Shown: piece after piece, positions 26,826 through 36,248 of the stretch | Layout of the letters: the number at the start of each line of letters is the position of its first letter | Numbering within the stretch: position 1 is the stretch's first letter | Assembly: GCF_030316855.1 (NCBI RefSeq) | Contig: NZ_JASZYR010000006.1 | Span: 212,705-276,704, forward strand | Length of the DNA: 64,000 bases | Direction of reading: 5' to 3' | From: Variovorax sp. J22P240 | GTDB lineage: Bacteria > Pseudomonadota > Gammaproteobacteria > Burkholderiales > Burkholderiaceae_C | The notes under the pieces: generated by a model | Told to the model about the DNA's origin: nothing | The model's input: the letters and a program-made list of their open reading frames with translations, nothing else | The model's database searches: none | Program-made: the position numbers and the translations under genes

Positions 26826-28079
26826 ATGAGCAAAGGCAAGAAATCGTTCGGGCGCAGCATCGTGGCTGCGGCAGCATTGGTCGCCCTGGGCGGCGTCGCG
26901 TACGCCCAGGAGACCTTGAAGATCGGGCTGCTGGCGTCACTGGAAGGGCCGTTCGCGGCGCCCGGGCAGGACGGCATGCGCGGCGCGGACCTCGCGCTGA
27001 AGGAAAAGAACGGCATGGCCGGCGGCAAGAAGATCGAGTTCGTCAAGGTCTCGTCCGACGCGACGCCCGACAAGGCCGTGAACTCCACGCGCAAGGCGGT
27101 CGAGCAGGACAAGGTGCAGATCATGATCGGCCCGCTGTCGGGTGACGAAGGCATCGCGGTCAAGAACTATGCGAAGACGCAGCCGAACATCACCTTCATC
27201 AATGGATCGTCGGGTGCGCAGGCTGCGACCTGGGGCGATCCGGCGCCCAACTTCTACCGCTTCAACACCGAGGGCGCGCAGTGGATGGTGGGCCTGGGCG
27301 AGCATGCGCTCGCCAAGGGCTACAAGAAGACCTTCCTGATCGCAGAGGACTACGGCTTCCCGTACTCGCAGGTGCAGGGCTTCATGGCCAGCTACTGCGC
27401 CAAGGGCGGCAAGGTGGTCGACAAGGCGTGGGTGCCGCTGGGCACCAAGGACTACGCCTCGGTGATCGCGAAGATCCCGAAGGACGTCGATGCGCTGGTC
27501 GTCGTGCTCGGCGGCTCGGACGCGGTGAACTTCCTCACGCAGTACGAGCAGGCCGGTGGCGACAAGCCGATGGTGGGCGGCTCGATCACGGTCGACCAGA
27601 CGGTGCTGAACTTCAAGGGCAAGCGCCGCGAATCGTTGCTTGGCACGGCTTCCGCCGGACCGATGGCCGATTCGATCGACACGCCGGAGTGGAAGAAGTT
27701 CGTGGCCGACTACAAGGCCAACTTCAAGGACGGCTTCCCCAGCCCGTCGCTCTTCGCCTACCTGTACTACATCAACACCAAGGCGGCGCTCGACGGACTC
27801 GATGCGGTCAAGGGCGATCTGTCGGGCGGACAGAAGGCGTATCGCGATGCGCTGCAGAAGACCAAATTCAACGGGCCAGCGGGCGTGGTGCAGATCGACG
27901 GCAACCGCAATGGCGTTGGGACCACCTACATCACGGAAGTGACGAAGGCGCCGGACGGCTCGTACTACAACAAAGTGGTGAAGTCGGTGCCGAACATCAC
28001 GCAGACGCTCGGGTTGCCCGAAGCCGAGTTCAAGAAGATGGGCCTCGGCACTCGCGACGTGCCCGATTGCCGCAAGTAA
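26826..28079 (+). CDS. ABC transporter substrate-binding protein (LivK type)
   Basis: A 417-residue periplasmic binding protein. The signal peptide (MSKGKKSFGRSIVAAAALVA) ends AYAQ. The mature start has KIGLLASLEGPFAAPGQDG, followed by GADLALKEKNGMAGGKKIE. SSGAQAATWGDPAPNFYRF lines the presumed ligand site. It is placed between livM and livG, an unusual order. The ligand is unknown; the enzymes of the cluster suggest a cyclic or aromatic organic compound. Confidence 0.92.
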   Translation: MSKGKKSFGRSIVAAAALVALGGVAYAQETLKIGLLASLEGPFAAPGQDGMRGADLALKEKNGMAGGKKIEFVKVSSDATPDKAVNSTRKAVEQDKVQIMIGPLSGDEGIAVKNYAKTQPNITFINGSSGAQAATWGDPAPNFYRFNTEGAQWMVGLGEHALAKGYKKTFLIAEDYGFPYSQVQGFMASYCAKGGKVVDKAWVPLGTKDYASVIAKIPKDVDALVVVLGGSDAVNFLTQYEQAGGDKPMVGGSITVDQTVLNFKGKRRESLLGTASAGPMADSIDTPEWKKFVADYKANFKDGFPSPSLFAYLYYINTKAALDGLDAVKGDLSGGQKAYRDALQKTKFNGPAGVVQIDGNRNGVGTTYITEVTKAPDGSYYNKVVKSVPNITQTLGLPEAEFKKMGLGTRDVPDCRK

Positions 28080-28087
28080 GCACCGAA

Positions 28088-28924
28088 ATGGCTTCGATCA
28101 CCCCGCTCAGGCCCAGGACGTCGCGCAGCGGCGCAGGGTCCGGCCCGCATGTCGGTGCCGGCGCAAGCACGCAATTGCTATCGGGCGACGCGCTGCGGCT
28201 GGACGGGGTGACGCGTGCCTTCGGTGCGCTGCGTGCGGTCGATGACGTGTCGCTCACGGTCACGGCCGGGCAGAAGTACGCCATCCTCGGCTCCAACGGT
28301 GCGGGCAAGACCACGCTGTTCAACGCCATCACCGGCGACTTCCCGCCCACGGCCGGGCGCATTCATTTCTTCGGCGAAGACATCACCGAACTGCCGCCGC
28401 ACGATCGCATCCGCAAGGGCCTGCGGCGCACCTACCAGTCCTCGCTGCTGTTTCGCGACCTGACGGTGCGCGACAACCTCTTTCTCGCGGTGCGCGGCGT
28501 AGCCAGCGGCCGGTTCAGCTTCCTGAGGGCGCGCGCGGGAAACGCCTCCACGCGGGCCACCAACGACCTGCTCGAACGCTCGCGCCTGAGCCACATCGCC
28601 GATGAAAGAGTCGCCAATCTCGCGCACGGGCAGCAGCGCCAGTTGGAGATCGGCATGGCGCTCGCCGGTGCGCCGCGCCTGATCCTGTTCGATGAGCCGG
28701 CCGCGGGCCTGTCGCCCGTCGAGCGGCGCGAACTGGTCGCGCTGCTGGGCTCACTGCCAGCGCACATGAGCTTCGTGCTGATCGAGCACGACCTCGACAT
28801 CGCGCTGCGCGTGGTCGACCGGGTCACGGTCATGCACAACGGACGCACCCTGCGCACCGGCACGCCGGACGAGATCGAGAACGACGCGCAGGTGCAGGCA
28901 ATCTACATGGGGAGCAAGCACTGA
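28088..28924 (+). CDS. ABC transporter ATP-binding protein, LivG type
   Basis: A 278-residue ATPase with Walker [10 protein letters not shown] (near residue 75), the LivG-type [20 protein letters not shown], the signature-like [16 protein letters not shown], Walker [16 protein letters not shown], and LIEHDLDIA. The N-terminal 35 residues are Arg/Gly/Ala-rich and not part of the fold. The start is at ATG 28088, 8 bases after the binding-protein stop. Its stop overlaps the start of the fused LivF gene. Confidence 0.92.
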   Translation: MASITPLRPRTSRSGAGSGPHVGAGASTQLLSGDALRLDGVTRAFGALRAVDDVSLTVTAGQKYAILGSNGAGKTTLFNAITGDFPPTAGRIHFFGEDITELPPHDRIRKGLRRTYQSSLLFRDLTVRDNLFLAVRGVASGRFSFLRARAGNASTRATNDLLERSRLSHIADERVANLAHGQQRQLEIGMALAGAPRLILFDEPAAGLSPVERRELVALLGSLPAHMSFVLIEHDLDIALRVVDRVTVMHNGRTLRTGTPDEIENDAQVQAIYMGSKH

Positions 28925-31167
28925 TGGCATGGTTCGGCACCGATCGCAAGGCGGCAGCCAGCGGCGCGCCGGTGCTCGTCATCGAGGCACTCGACGTCTT
29001 CTACGGCCGCGCCCATGCGCTGCAGGGGGTCAGCCTCGTGCTGGAACGCGGCGTGCTCGGCATCGTCGGGCGCAACGGCATGGGCAAGACCACGCTGTGC
29101 AACGCCATCACGGGGCTGGTGCCGGCGCGTGGCAGCATCCGCCTTGCGGGCGAGGAGATCCTGGGCCTGGCGCCGAACGAGGTCACGAAGCGCGGCATCG
29201 CCTACGTGCCACAGGGCCGCCGGGTGTGGGCTTCGCTGTCGGTCGACGAGACACTGCGGCTCGTCGCCAGCCGGCGACGCGAGGTCGACCGGGTCTATGC
29301 GATGTTCCCTCGGCTTGCGGAGCGGCGCGGCCATGGCGGTGCGCAGTTGTCGGGCGGCGAACAGCAGATGCTCGCCATCGGCCGCGCGCTGCTGCTCGAC
29401 CCGAGGCTCCTCGTGATGGACGAGCCTACCGAAGGGCTGGCCCCCGTAATCGTCGATCAGGTCGCACAAGCGCTGCGCAACCTTGTGGCGGAAGGAAGCA
29501 TCGCGGTGCTGCTGATCGAGCAAAACCTCGGCGTCGCGATGTCGGTGGCCGATCGCATCGGATTGATGGTCAACGGCCGCATCGCGCAAGAGATGCCGGC
29601 GTCGCAGCTCGCGGCCGATCGCGAGTTGCAGGAGCGCTTGCTCGGCGTGCGCTCGGGCGGTGCCGACGACGAGGTCGAGGGCACCGGCGCATCCGCCGAG
29701 GCCGAAGCGCCGGCGTCCACACAGGTCTTCACGGTCCGGCGCGCGCATGGCGACGGCGCGCCGTCGCTCGACGACTTGCCCCCCGCCACGGTGCGGGGGT
29801 TCACGCGGTGGAACGCGGGCGGCACCGCTGCCCCGGTTGCGGACATTGCCCGCGCGGCGCCGGCACCCACACCGACGCCTGTCGCATCACCTGCCGCATC
29901 CACGTCACCATCGCCCCGGGTCTTCGAGTTCCCCGTAGCCGTCGGCAGCGTGCGCTCCGCCTACGTCGCGGGCACCTTCGACACCAAGGGCCGCGAACTC
30001 GCCTTCCTGCGCCAATGTCTCGAAAAGCTGGGCATGCGCGTGGTGACCGTCGATCTCGCGACCTCCGGCAAACCATCTCCCGCCAGCATCCATCCACGCG
30101 AAGTGGCGCGCCATCACCCGCAAGGCGAATCGGCCGTCTTCAGCAACGACCGCGGCAGTGCGATGGCCTCGATGGCGCTCGCCTTCGAAGCCTTCCTCAC
30201 CTCGCGGCGCGACCTCGGCGGGATCATCTCGGCCGGCGGCTCCGGCGGCACCTCGATGGCGACGCAGGCCATGCGCGCGCTGCCCATCGGCGTGCCCAAG
30301 ATGATGGTCTCGACCATGGCCAGCGGCGACACGCGCCCCTACGTGGGGCCGAGCGACATCTGCATGATGTACTCGGTCACCGACGTGCAGGGCATTCACC
30401 GCATCAGCGAACTCGTGCTGACGAATGCGGCGAACGCGCTGGCCGGCATGATCGCGCACCCGCCCGTCACCTCGACGATCACCAGGCCGGCCATCGGCCT
30501 CACGATGTTCGGCGTGACCACGCCTTGCGTACAAGCGGTGACCCGACGGCTCGAAGACAGCTACGACTGCCTGGTGTTTCACGCCACCGGGGTCGGCGGC
30601 CAATCGATGGAGAAGCTCGCCGACTCGGGCCTGGTCGCGGGCGTGATCGACGTCTCGACGACGGAGATCGCGGACGAGATCGTCGGTGGCACCCTCTCGG
30701 CCGGCCCGACGCGGTTGGACGTGTTCGCGCAGCATGCCCTGCCCTACGTCGGCTCTTGCGGCGCGCTCGACATGGTCAACTTCGGCGCCTGGGACACGGT
30801 GCCCGAGCGCTTCAAGGGGCGCCGGCTATACCGCCACAACCCGACCGTGACGCTGATGCGCACCACGGCCGACGAATGCCGCGCCATCGGCGAATTCATC
30901 GCCACCAAGCTCAATGCGATGCGGGGCCCGGTTCGCTTCCTCATTCCCGAAGGCGGCGTGTCTGCCATCGACCGGCCCGGCCAGCCCTTTCACGACCCTG
31001 AGGCTGATCGGGCGCTTTTCACTTCAATTGAAAGTGGCTTCCGCACAGGCCCCGACCGCAAGCTGCTGCGGCTGCCGCTGCACATCAACGACGAAGCCTT
31101 CGCCGACGCGCTGGTCGGCGCATGGCACGAAGTGGCGCGCACGGCGCCGGGCGCGCGGCGCGCTTGA
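28924..31167 (+). CDS. LivF ATPase fused to a Tm-1-like (UPF0261) domain
   Basis: A 747-residue two-part protein. Residues 15-240 form a LivF-type ABC ATPase (Walker [10 protein letters not shown] at 49-57, signature LSGGEQQM near 142, Walker [14 protein letters not shown] near 162, [15 protein letters not shown]). Residues 245-340 are an Ala/Pro/Thr-rich linker. Residues 343-740 are a complete UPF0261/Tm-1-like domain ([85 protein letters not shown]). No stop or strong internal start divides the parts. The Tm-1 N-terminal domain family binds ATP; its bacterial role is not established. The fusion suggests it works at the transporter. Confidence 0.93.
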   Translation: MAWFGTDRKAAASGAPVLVIEALDVFYGRAHALQGVSLVLERGVLGIVGRNGMGKTTLCNAITGLVPARGSIRLAGEEILGLAPNEVTKRGIAYVPQGRRVWASLSVDETLRLVASRRREVDRVYAMFPRLAERRGHGGAQLSGGEQQMLAIGRALLLDPRLLVMDEPTEGLAPVIVDQVAQALRNLVAEGSIAVLLIEQNLGVAMSVADRIGLMVNGRIAQEMPASQLAADRELQERLLGVRSGGADDEVEGTGASAEAEAPASTQVFTVRRAHGDGAPSLDDLPPATVRGFTRWNAGGTAAPVADIARAAPAPTPTPVASPAASTSPSPRVFEFPVAVGSVRSAYVAGTFDTKGRELAFLRQCLEKLGMRVVTVDLATSGKPSPASIHPREVARHHPQGESAVFSNDRGSAMASMALAFEAFLTSRRDLGGIISAGGSGGTSMATQAMRALPIGVPKMMVSTMASGDTRPYVGPSDICMMYSVTDVQGIHRISELVLTNAANALAGMIAHPPVTSTITRPAIGLTMFGVTTPCVQAVTRRLEDSYDCLVFHATGVGGQSMEKLADSGLVAGVIDVSTTEIADEIVGGTLSAGPTRLDVFAQHALPYVGSCGALDMVNFGAWDTVPERFKGRRLYRHNPTVTLMRTTADECRAIGEFIATKLNAMRGPVRFLIPEGGVSAIDRPGQPFHDPEADRALFTSIESGFRTGPDRKLLRLPLHINDEAFADALVGAWHEVARTAPGARRA

Positions 31168-31195
31168 ACAGCAACACGCGAGGAGACCGACGACC

Positions 31196-32026
31196 ATGCC
31201 CCGCATCGCCCGATCGACACTGCTGCAGCGCTTCCGCGAGAAGATCGACGCCGGCCGGCCGATCATCGGCGGCGGCGCCGGGACCGGCCTGTCCGCCAAG
31301 TGCGAGGAAGCCGGCGGCATCGACCTCATCGTCATCTACAACTCGGGCCGCTACCGCATGGCCGGACGCGGCTCCCTCGCAGGGCTGATGGCCTACGGCA
31401 ATGCCAACGAGATCGTCTGCGAAATGGCGCGCGAGGTGCTGCCGGTGGTCCGGCACACGCCCGTGCTCGCAGGCGTGAACGGCACCGACCCGTTCATGAT
31501 CCCCGAAGAGTTCCTGAATCGGCTGGTCTCGCTCGGCTTCTCCGGGGTGCAGAACTTCCCGACGGTCGGGCTGATCGACGGCGTCTTTCGCGCCAACCTC
31601 GAAGAGACAGGCATGAGCTACGCGCAGGAGGTCGAGTTGATCGCCCGCGCCCGCGCGCTCGACCTGCTGACCACACCCTACGTCTTCAGCGAAGCCGATG
31701 CGCGCGCCATGGCCGAGGCCGGCGCCGACATCGTGGTGTGCCATCTCGGCCTGACGACGGGCGGTGCCATCGGCGCGGAAACCGCGCTCACGCTGGCCGA
31801 CTGCGTGCCGCGCATCAACCAGTGGGCCGCCGCAGCGCATGCAGTGAAGCCCGATGCCATCGTGCTGTGCCACGGCGGCCCGATCGCCACGCCGGAGGAC
31901 GCCCAGTACGTGCTCGCGCACTGCCCGTCTTGCGCCGGCTTCTACGGCGCAAGCTCGATGGAGCGCCTTCCGACCGAGACGGCCCTCACCGAGACCACGC
32001 GACGCTTTGTCCAGATCACGCGATAG
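31196..32026 (+). CDS. TIM-barrel PEP-hydrolase-like/Tm-1 C-terminal-type protein
   Basis: A 276-residue protein of the TIM-barrel signal-transduction family (often called phosphoenolpyruvate hydrolase family). Conserved segments are [20 protein letters not shown] (near residue 23), [46 protein letters not shown] and [13 protein letters not shown]. In plant Tm-1 this domain follows a UPF0261-like domain in one chain; here it is the next gene, 28 bases after the fused LivF-Tm-1 gene. The start at 31196 has GGAG 12-15 bases upstream. The reaction is not known with certainty. Confidence 0.9.
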   Translation: MPRIARSTLLQRFREKIDAGRPIIGGGAGTGLSAKCEEAGGIDLIVIYNSGRYRMAGRGSLAGLMAYGNANEIVCEMAREVLPVVRHTPVLAGVNGTDPFMIPEEFLNRLVSLGFSGVQNFPTVGLIDGVFRANLEETGMSYAQEVELIARARALDLLTTPYVFSEADARAMAEAGADIVVCHLGLTTGGAIGAETALTLADCVPRINQWAAAAHAVKPDAIVLCHGGPIATPEDAQYVLAHCPSCAGFYGASSMERLPTETALTETTRRFVQITR

Positions 32027-32046
32027 ATCAACAGGAGACGACACCC

Positions 32047-33744
32047 ATGTCAGGCGCTCAATTCGGAAGTTTCATCCTCGGGCTGATCGTCGTTGCGATC
32101 GTCGTGGCGATCGCAGTGTGGCTGCTGCACTGGCTCTACCTGCGCAGCTCGAAGGAACGCGCCTTCGTGCGCACCGGCCTCGGCGGGCAGAAGGTGGTGC
32201 TGGGGGGCGGCGCCTTCGTGCTGCCCATCGTGCACGACGTGATCCCCGTCAACATGAACACGCTGCGCCTCGAAGTCAGCCGCGGGCGCGACAAGGCGCT
32301 CATCACCAAGGACCGCATGCGGGTCGACGTAATCGCCGAGTTCTACGTGCGCGTCGCCACCAACGAGGATGCCGTGGCGGCCGCCGCCCAGACGCTCGGC
32401 CTGCGCACCATGGAGCCGGAGCAACTCAAGGAACTGGTCGAAGGCAAGTTCGTCGACGCCTTGCGCACCGCCGCCGCCGAAATGACCATGGAGGAACTGC
32501 ATGAGAAGCGCGGTGCCTACGTGCGGCGCGTGCGCGACGCCGTGGCCGAAGACCTGACCAAGAACGGCCTCGAACTCGAAGCTGCTTCGCTGACGCAGCT
32601 CGACCAGACGGGCATGGAGTTCTTCAACCCCAGCAACGCCTTCGACGCCGAGGGCCTGACGCGTCTGACCGAACAGATCGAGCACCGCAAGAAGCAGCGC
32701 AACGACGTCGAGCAGGACACGCTCATCGCCATCCGCAACAAGAACCTCGAAGCCGAGAAGCTCTCCCTCGACATCGACCGCGAGAGCGAACACGCGCGCC
32801 TGGCGCAGCAGCGGGAGCTGGAGATGGCGCGCGCCCGCCAGCGCGCCGAGGTGTCGACCGAACGCGCGCAACGGGAGCAGGAAGCCGAGGGCGCGCAGAT
32901 CTCCGCGAAGCAGACCATCGATACCGCACGCATCCGCTCCGAGCAGACCATCGAGGAGGAGCGCATCGGCAAGGAGCGTGCGATCCAGAGTGCGGAGATC
33001 GAACGCCGTCTGTCGCTCGAACTCGCGGAGCAGCAACGCGCGATCTCGATCGCCCGCGAGAGCAAGGCGCAGAGCGAAGCACAGGCCGAGGCCGAGGTGG
33101 CACGCGCCACGGCGGTGGCCGCGGAAGAAAAGGTCTTCACCGCGCGCGAGGTCGAGATGGCCGAACGCAAGAAGGCCATCGACCTGATCGCCGCGGCGCA
33201 GGTGGCCGAGCGCGATGCCTTGCGTCTCACGTCGTCGGCCCAGGCCGAGAGCGATGCAAGCGCGGCGCGCGGCGCAGCGATTCGTGCACAGGCCGAGGCC
33301 GATGCGGACGCCGACAAGATCCGCTCGTTGGCGATGAAGGTGCGCGCCGAGATCGAGGCCGACGCGGCGCGCATGATGAACGAATCGCACAACATGCTCT
33401 CCCCTGAGGCGCGCATGTCCGCGCTGCGCATGAAGTTGGTCGAGAAGGCCGAGGCGATCATCCGCGAATCGGTGCGGCCACTGGAGAACATCGAGGGCAT
33501 CAAGATCCTGCATGTCGAGGGCCTCGGCGGATCGTCGGGCGACGGTGCCCGCAACGGCGACGGCGGCAACTTCGCCGACGGGCTGGTCAACTCCGCACTG
33601 CGCTTTCGCGCGCAGGCGCCGCTGGTGGACCAGCTCTTGCGCGAGATCGGCATCGAAGGCGGCGACATCCAGCGGCTGGTGGGCGACACCAGTGGCGCCC
33701 ATGCCGCCCTGCCTGCCGGCGCGAAGAAGGAACGGCAGGAATAG
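32047..33744 (+). CDS. Flotillin-family membrane protein (SPFH domain)
   Basis: A 565-residue protein. Residues 6-30 form a membrane segment, residues 32-210 an SPFH/band-7 domain (ERAFVRTGLGGQKVVLGGGA, DRMRVDVIAEFYVRV), and residues 215-455 a long Ala/Glu/Arg-rich coiled coil (for example AQREQEAEGAQISAKQTID and RGAAIRAQAEADADADKI). The C-terminus is Gly-rich. Such proteins scaffold membrane microdomains. It sits in the middle of a catabolic cluster 20 bases after the TIM-barrel gene, so it may organise the transporter or enzymes at the membrane (inference). It resembles the YqiK type of flotillin. Confidence 0.9.
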   Translation: MSGAQFGSFILGLIVVAIVVAIAVWLLHWLYLRSSKERAFVRTGLGGQKVVLGGGAFVLPIVHDVIPVNMNTLRLEVSRGRDKALITKDRMRVDVIAEFYVRVATNEDAVAAAAQTLGLRTMEPEQLKELVEGKFVDALRTAAAEMTMEELHEKRGAYVRRVRDAVAEDLTKNGLELEAASLTQLDQTGMEFFNPSNAFDAEGLTRLTEQIEHRKKQRNDVEQDTLIAIRNKNLEAEKLSLDIDRESEHARLAQQRELEMARARQRAEVSTERAQREQEAEGAQISAKQTIDTARIRSEQTIEEERIGKERAIQSAEIERRLSLELAEQQRAISIARESKAQSEAQAEAEVARATAVAAEEKVFTAREVEMAERKKAIDLIAAAQVAERDALRLTSSAQAESDASAARGAAIRAQAEADADADKIRSLAMKVRAEIEADAARMMNESHNMLSPEARMSALRMKLVEKAEAIIRESVRPLENIEGIKILHVEGLGGSSGDGARNGDGGNFADGLVNSALRFRAQAPLVDQLLREIGIEGGDIQRLVGDTSGAHAALPAGAKKERQE

Positions 33745-33747
33745 CGC

Positions 33748-34188
33748 ATGGTCAACGTCTATGTTTCGAGCGTCATCGACGCGAGCGCCGACAACGTGTG
33801 GTCGCGCGTGCGTGACTTCAACGGCATGCCACAGTGGCATCCGCTGATTGCCGACAGTCGCATCGAGAACGGACAGGCGGCCGATCGCGTTGGGTGCATC
33901 CGGCACTTCCACACACGCGACGGCGGGACGATCCGCGAGAAGCTGCTGGCCCTGTCGGACTACGAGTACAGCTGCACCTACGAGATCCTCGAAAGCCCCA
34001 TGGGCGTGACGAACTACGTCGCCACACTCAAGCTCACGCCGGTGACCGACGGCACACGCTGCTTCGCCGAATGGAGTGCGGAGTTCGAATGCGAGCCTGG
34101 CCGCGAGGGGGAACTGACGCAGTCCATCGGCCAGGGCGTGTTCCAGGGCGGCTTCAATGCGCTGAAGCTGCACTTCGGCGGGCGCTGA
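33748..34188 (+). CDS. SRPBCC-family protein (polyketide-cyclase/START-like)
   Basis: A 146-residue protein with the helix-grip fold signature: SSVIDASADNVWSRVRDFNG (residues 7-26), VGCIRHFHTRDGGTIREKLL and FQGGFNALKLHFGG. These proteins bind hydrophobic small molecules or catalyse cyclisation. It follows the flotillin after three bases, and its stop overlaps the next start. It is a clear paralogue of the first half of the next protein, so a local duplication occurred. Confidence 0.88.
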   Translation: MVNVYVSSVIDASADNVWSRVRDFNGMPQWHPLIADSRIENGQAADRVGCIRHFHTRDGGTIREKLLALSDYEYSCTYEILESPMGVTNYVATLKLTPVTDGTRCFAEWSAEFECEPGREGELTQSIGQGVFQGGFNALKLHFGGR

Positions 34189-35669
34189 TGGCAGGCCTGC
34201 AGCGCGTCGTTCGCTCGACCGTCATCGACGCGCCGATCGAGCGGGTGTGGGCCGTGCTGCGCGACTTCAACAGCCACGACCAGTGGCACGACGTAGTGGA
34301 ACGCAGCCGCATCGAAGGCAACGAGCGCAGCGACCAGGTGGGCTGCGTGCGCAGCTTCACGCTGCGAGACGGCAACCGCATTCGCGAGCAGTTGCTGACG
34401 CTCTCGGACACCGAGCACAAGAGCACCTACTGCATCGTCGAAGCGACCTTGCCGCTGCAGCGCTACGTGGCGACTGTGACGCTGAAACCGGTGACCGATG
34501 GCAACCGCACTTTCTGGCATTGGGAATCGACCTTCGCGACGCCGCCCGGGATGGAACGTGAGCTCCGCGACACGGTTGCGCAGGGCGTGTACGAGGCTGG
34601 TTTCGAGAATCTGCGACGGCACCTGCGGCAGGGGAGTGACCAACGGGCGGTGGGTTCCGCTGCGATGCCCACCGCCATGCCAATGCCCACGCGCCGCGTC
34701 GGCATCGAACGCTACGGCGGTCCGGAAGAACTTCGGCCACAAGACGGCGAGGCCACCGCGCCGCGCGAGGGCGAGGTGCGCATCCGGCAACGCGCCATCG
34801 GCGTCAACTTTCTCGACGTGTACCTGCGCCGCGGCTGGGTGCCGCAGATGCTGCCGGTCTCCGCCGGGTCGCCAGGCGTGCCCGGCATGGAGGCGGCCGG
34901 CACTGTGCTCGATGTCGGCGCACAGGTGTCGGGCTTTCTCCCAGGCGACCGCGTGGCCTACCTCGGCCCGGCGCCAGGCGCGTACTGCACCGTGCGCAAC
35001 GTGCCGGCCGAATGGGTCATTCGTCTGCCCGCCGCCGTCGAGGACGACGCGGCCGCTGCGCTGCTGCTCAAGGGCATCACGGCCGACTACCTGCTGCACG
35101 ACCTGGGGCGCGTGCAGCGTGGCACCCGGCTGCTGGTGCACGCGGCCGCTGGTGGCGTGGGCCTGCTCGTGTGCGCCTGGGCGCGCCGGCTCGGCGCGGT
35201 GGTGATCGGCACCGTGTCGAGCGAGGAGAAAGCCCGCGTCGCACGCGAGTACGGCTGCGAACACGTGATCGTGACCCGCGACTACCGCTTTGCCGACGCC
35301 GTGCAGCGCACCTGCGGCGGCGCCGACGTGGTGATCGACGGCCTGGGCGATGCGGCCCGCGAGGAGAACCTCGCCGCCCTCGCCCGCCGCGGCCACTGGA
35401 TCAGCCTCGGCCAGGCCAGTGGCCCTTTGACGCCGCTCGCACCCGATGCGCTGGTGGCGAAGTCGTTGAGCTTCTCGCGGCCCGTGGTGTTCGACTACGT
35501 GGCGACGCAAGCATCGCTCGCCGAGCGCGCGCAGCGCGTGTGGAACGCGCTAGCCGATGGCGCGATCAGGCTGCCGCCCATCGAACGCTTTTCACTCGAA
35601 TCCGCTGCGCAGGCGCACGCGCGGCTCGAATCGCGCGGCAGCACTGGTGCGCTGGTGCTGTTGCCATGA
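34188..35669 (+). CDS. SRPBCC domain fused to a zeta-crystallin-type quinone oxidoreductase
   Basis: A 493-residue two-domain protein. Residues 5-145 are SRPBCC (RSTVIDAPIERVWAVLRDFN, VGCVRSFTLRDGNRIREQLL). After a short linker (MPTAMPMPT), residues 165-493 are an NADPH:quinone-reductase-like MDR protein (GVNFLDVYLRRGW, VPGMEAAGTVLDVG, LVHAAAGGVGLLVCAWARRL). The frame is uninterrupted. An internal start near 34665 with GGTGGG upstream might also release a free oxidoreductase. Fusion of a lipid-like binding fold to a reductase suggests the first domain presents the substrate. Confidence 0.87.
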   Translation: MAGLQRVVRSTVIDAPIERVWAVLRDFNSHDQWHDVVERSRIEGNERSDQVGCVRSFTLRDGNRIREQLLTLSDTEHKSTYCIVEATLPLQRYVATVTLKPVTDGNRTFWHWESTFATPPGMERELRDTVAQGVYEAGFENLRRHLRQGSDQRAVGSAAMPTAMPMPTRRVGIERYGGPEELRPQDGEATAPREGEVRIRQRAIGVNFLDVYLRRGWVPQMLPVSAGSPGVPGMEAAGTVLDVGAQVSGFLPGDRVAYLGPAPGAYCTVRNVPAEWVIRLPAAVEDDAAAALLLKGITADYLLHDLGRVQRGTRLLVHAAAGGVGLLVCAWARRLGAVVIGTVSSEEKARVAREYGCEHVIVTRDYRFADAVQRTCGGADVVIDGLGDAAREENLAALARRGHWISLGQASGPLTPLAPDALVAKSLSFSRPVVFDYVATQASLAERAQRVWNALADGAIRLPPIERFSLESAAQAHARLESRGSTGALVLLP

Positions 35670-35706
35670 CCCCGCTCAAGACCCAGACCCGAACAGGAGA
35701 TTCCCC

Positions 35707-36084
35707 ATGATCGTCGGCATGAACCATTTCACCGTGACTGCGGAGGACGAGAAGAAGACGCTGGACTTCTATACCGGACTGCTGGGGCTAAAGGTGGGGC
35801 ATAGGCCGGACCTCGGGTTTCCCGGGGCGTGGCTCTACGGGAGCGGTCCGCAGGCCGTGCTCCATCTGTACTTCGGGCGGCCGGTGCCCGAGCAGCGCAC
35901 AGGGGTCATCGACCATATGGCTTTCACGGCGCAGGACTTGCGGGCAGTGAAAAAGCGCTTCGACGAGAGCGGCCTGAAGTACGACTTGCGACAGCAAGCA
36001 GGGGCCGGGATTTGGCAGTTGTTCTGCCTGGATCCGAATGGAGCGAAGGTGGAGTTGGACTTCGATGCATCGGAGAAGCCTTAG
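35707..36084 (+). CDS. VOC/glyoxalase-family protein
   Basis: A 125-residue single vicinal-oxygen-chelate unit. It starts MIVGMNHFTVTAEDEKKTLD with a metal-ligand His at residue 7, a second His in GVIDHMAFTAQD, and a Glu in GAKVELDFD, so the metal site looks complete. Members include glyoxalases, epimerases and ring-cleavage dioxygenases, usually as dimers. It is the last gene of the same-strand cluster, 37 bases after the oxidoreductase. Confidence 0.87.
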   Translation: MIVGMNHFTVTAEDEKKTLDFYTGLLGLKVGHRPDLGFPGAWLYGSGPQAVLHLYFGRPVPEQRTGVIDHMAFTAQDLRAVKKRFDESGLKYDLRQQAGAGIWQLFCLDPNGAKVELDFDASEKP

Positions 36085-36248
36085 CGACGACCCAGCCCGG
36101 GCAGCACGTACGTGAATGCTGCGTGGCCGCCGGGATCGACGCCGCGTCGACGCGCGCTCACCATTCCCCCTGGAAAGGGCCGACAAGGTGGCATGTCTTT
36201 GGCGAGCCCGCGGCGCGTCGAGTCGGACGAGTCCCCTTGTCGAAGTTG

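Noticed and set aside
32050..34173. A 707-codon open frame on the minus strand
   Set aside because: It is antisense to the flotillin and SRPBCC genes; it is kept open by their regular codon use and has no domain of its own.
20444..36084. Antiviral defence island, because of the Tm-1 similarity
   Set aside because: No nuclease, restriction, CRISPR, toxin or phage-sensing gene is present. The transporter and hydrolases point to metabolism, so a defence role is not supported.
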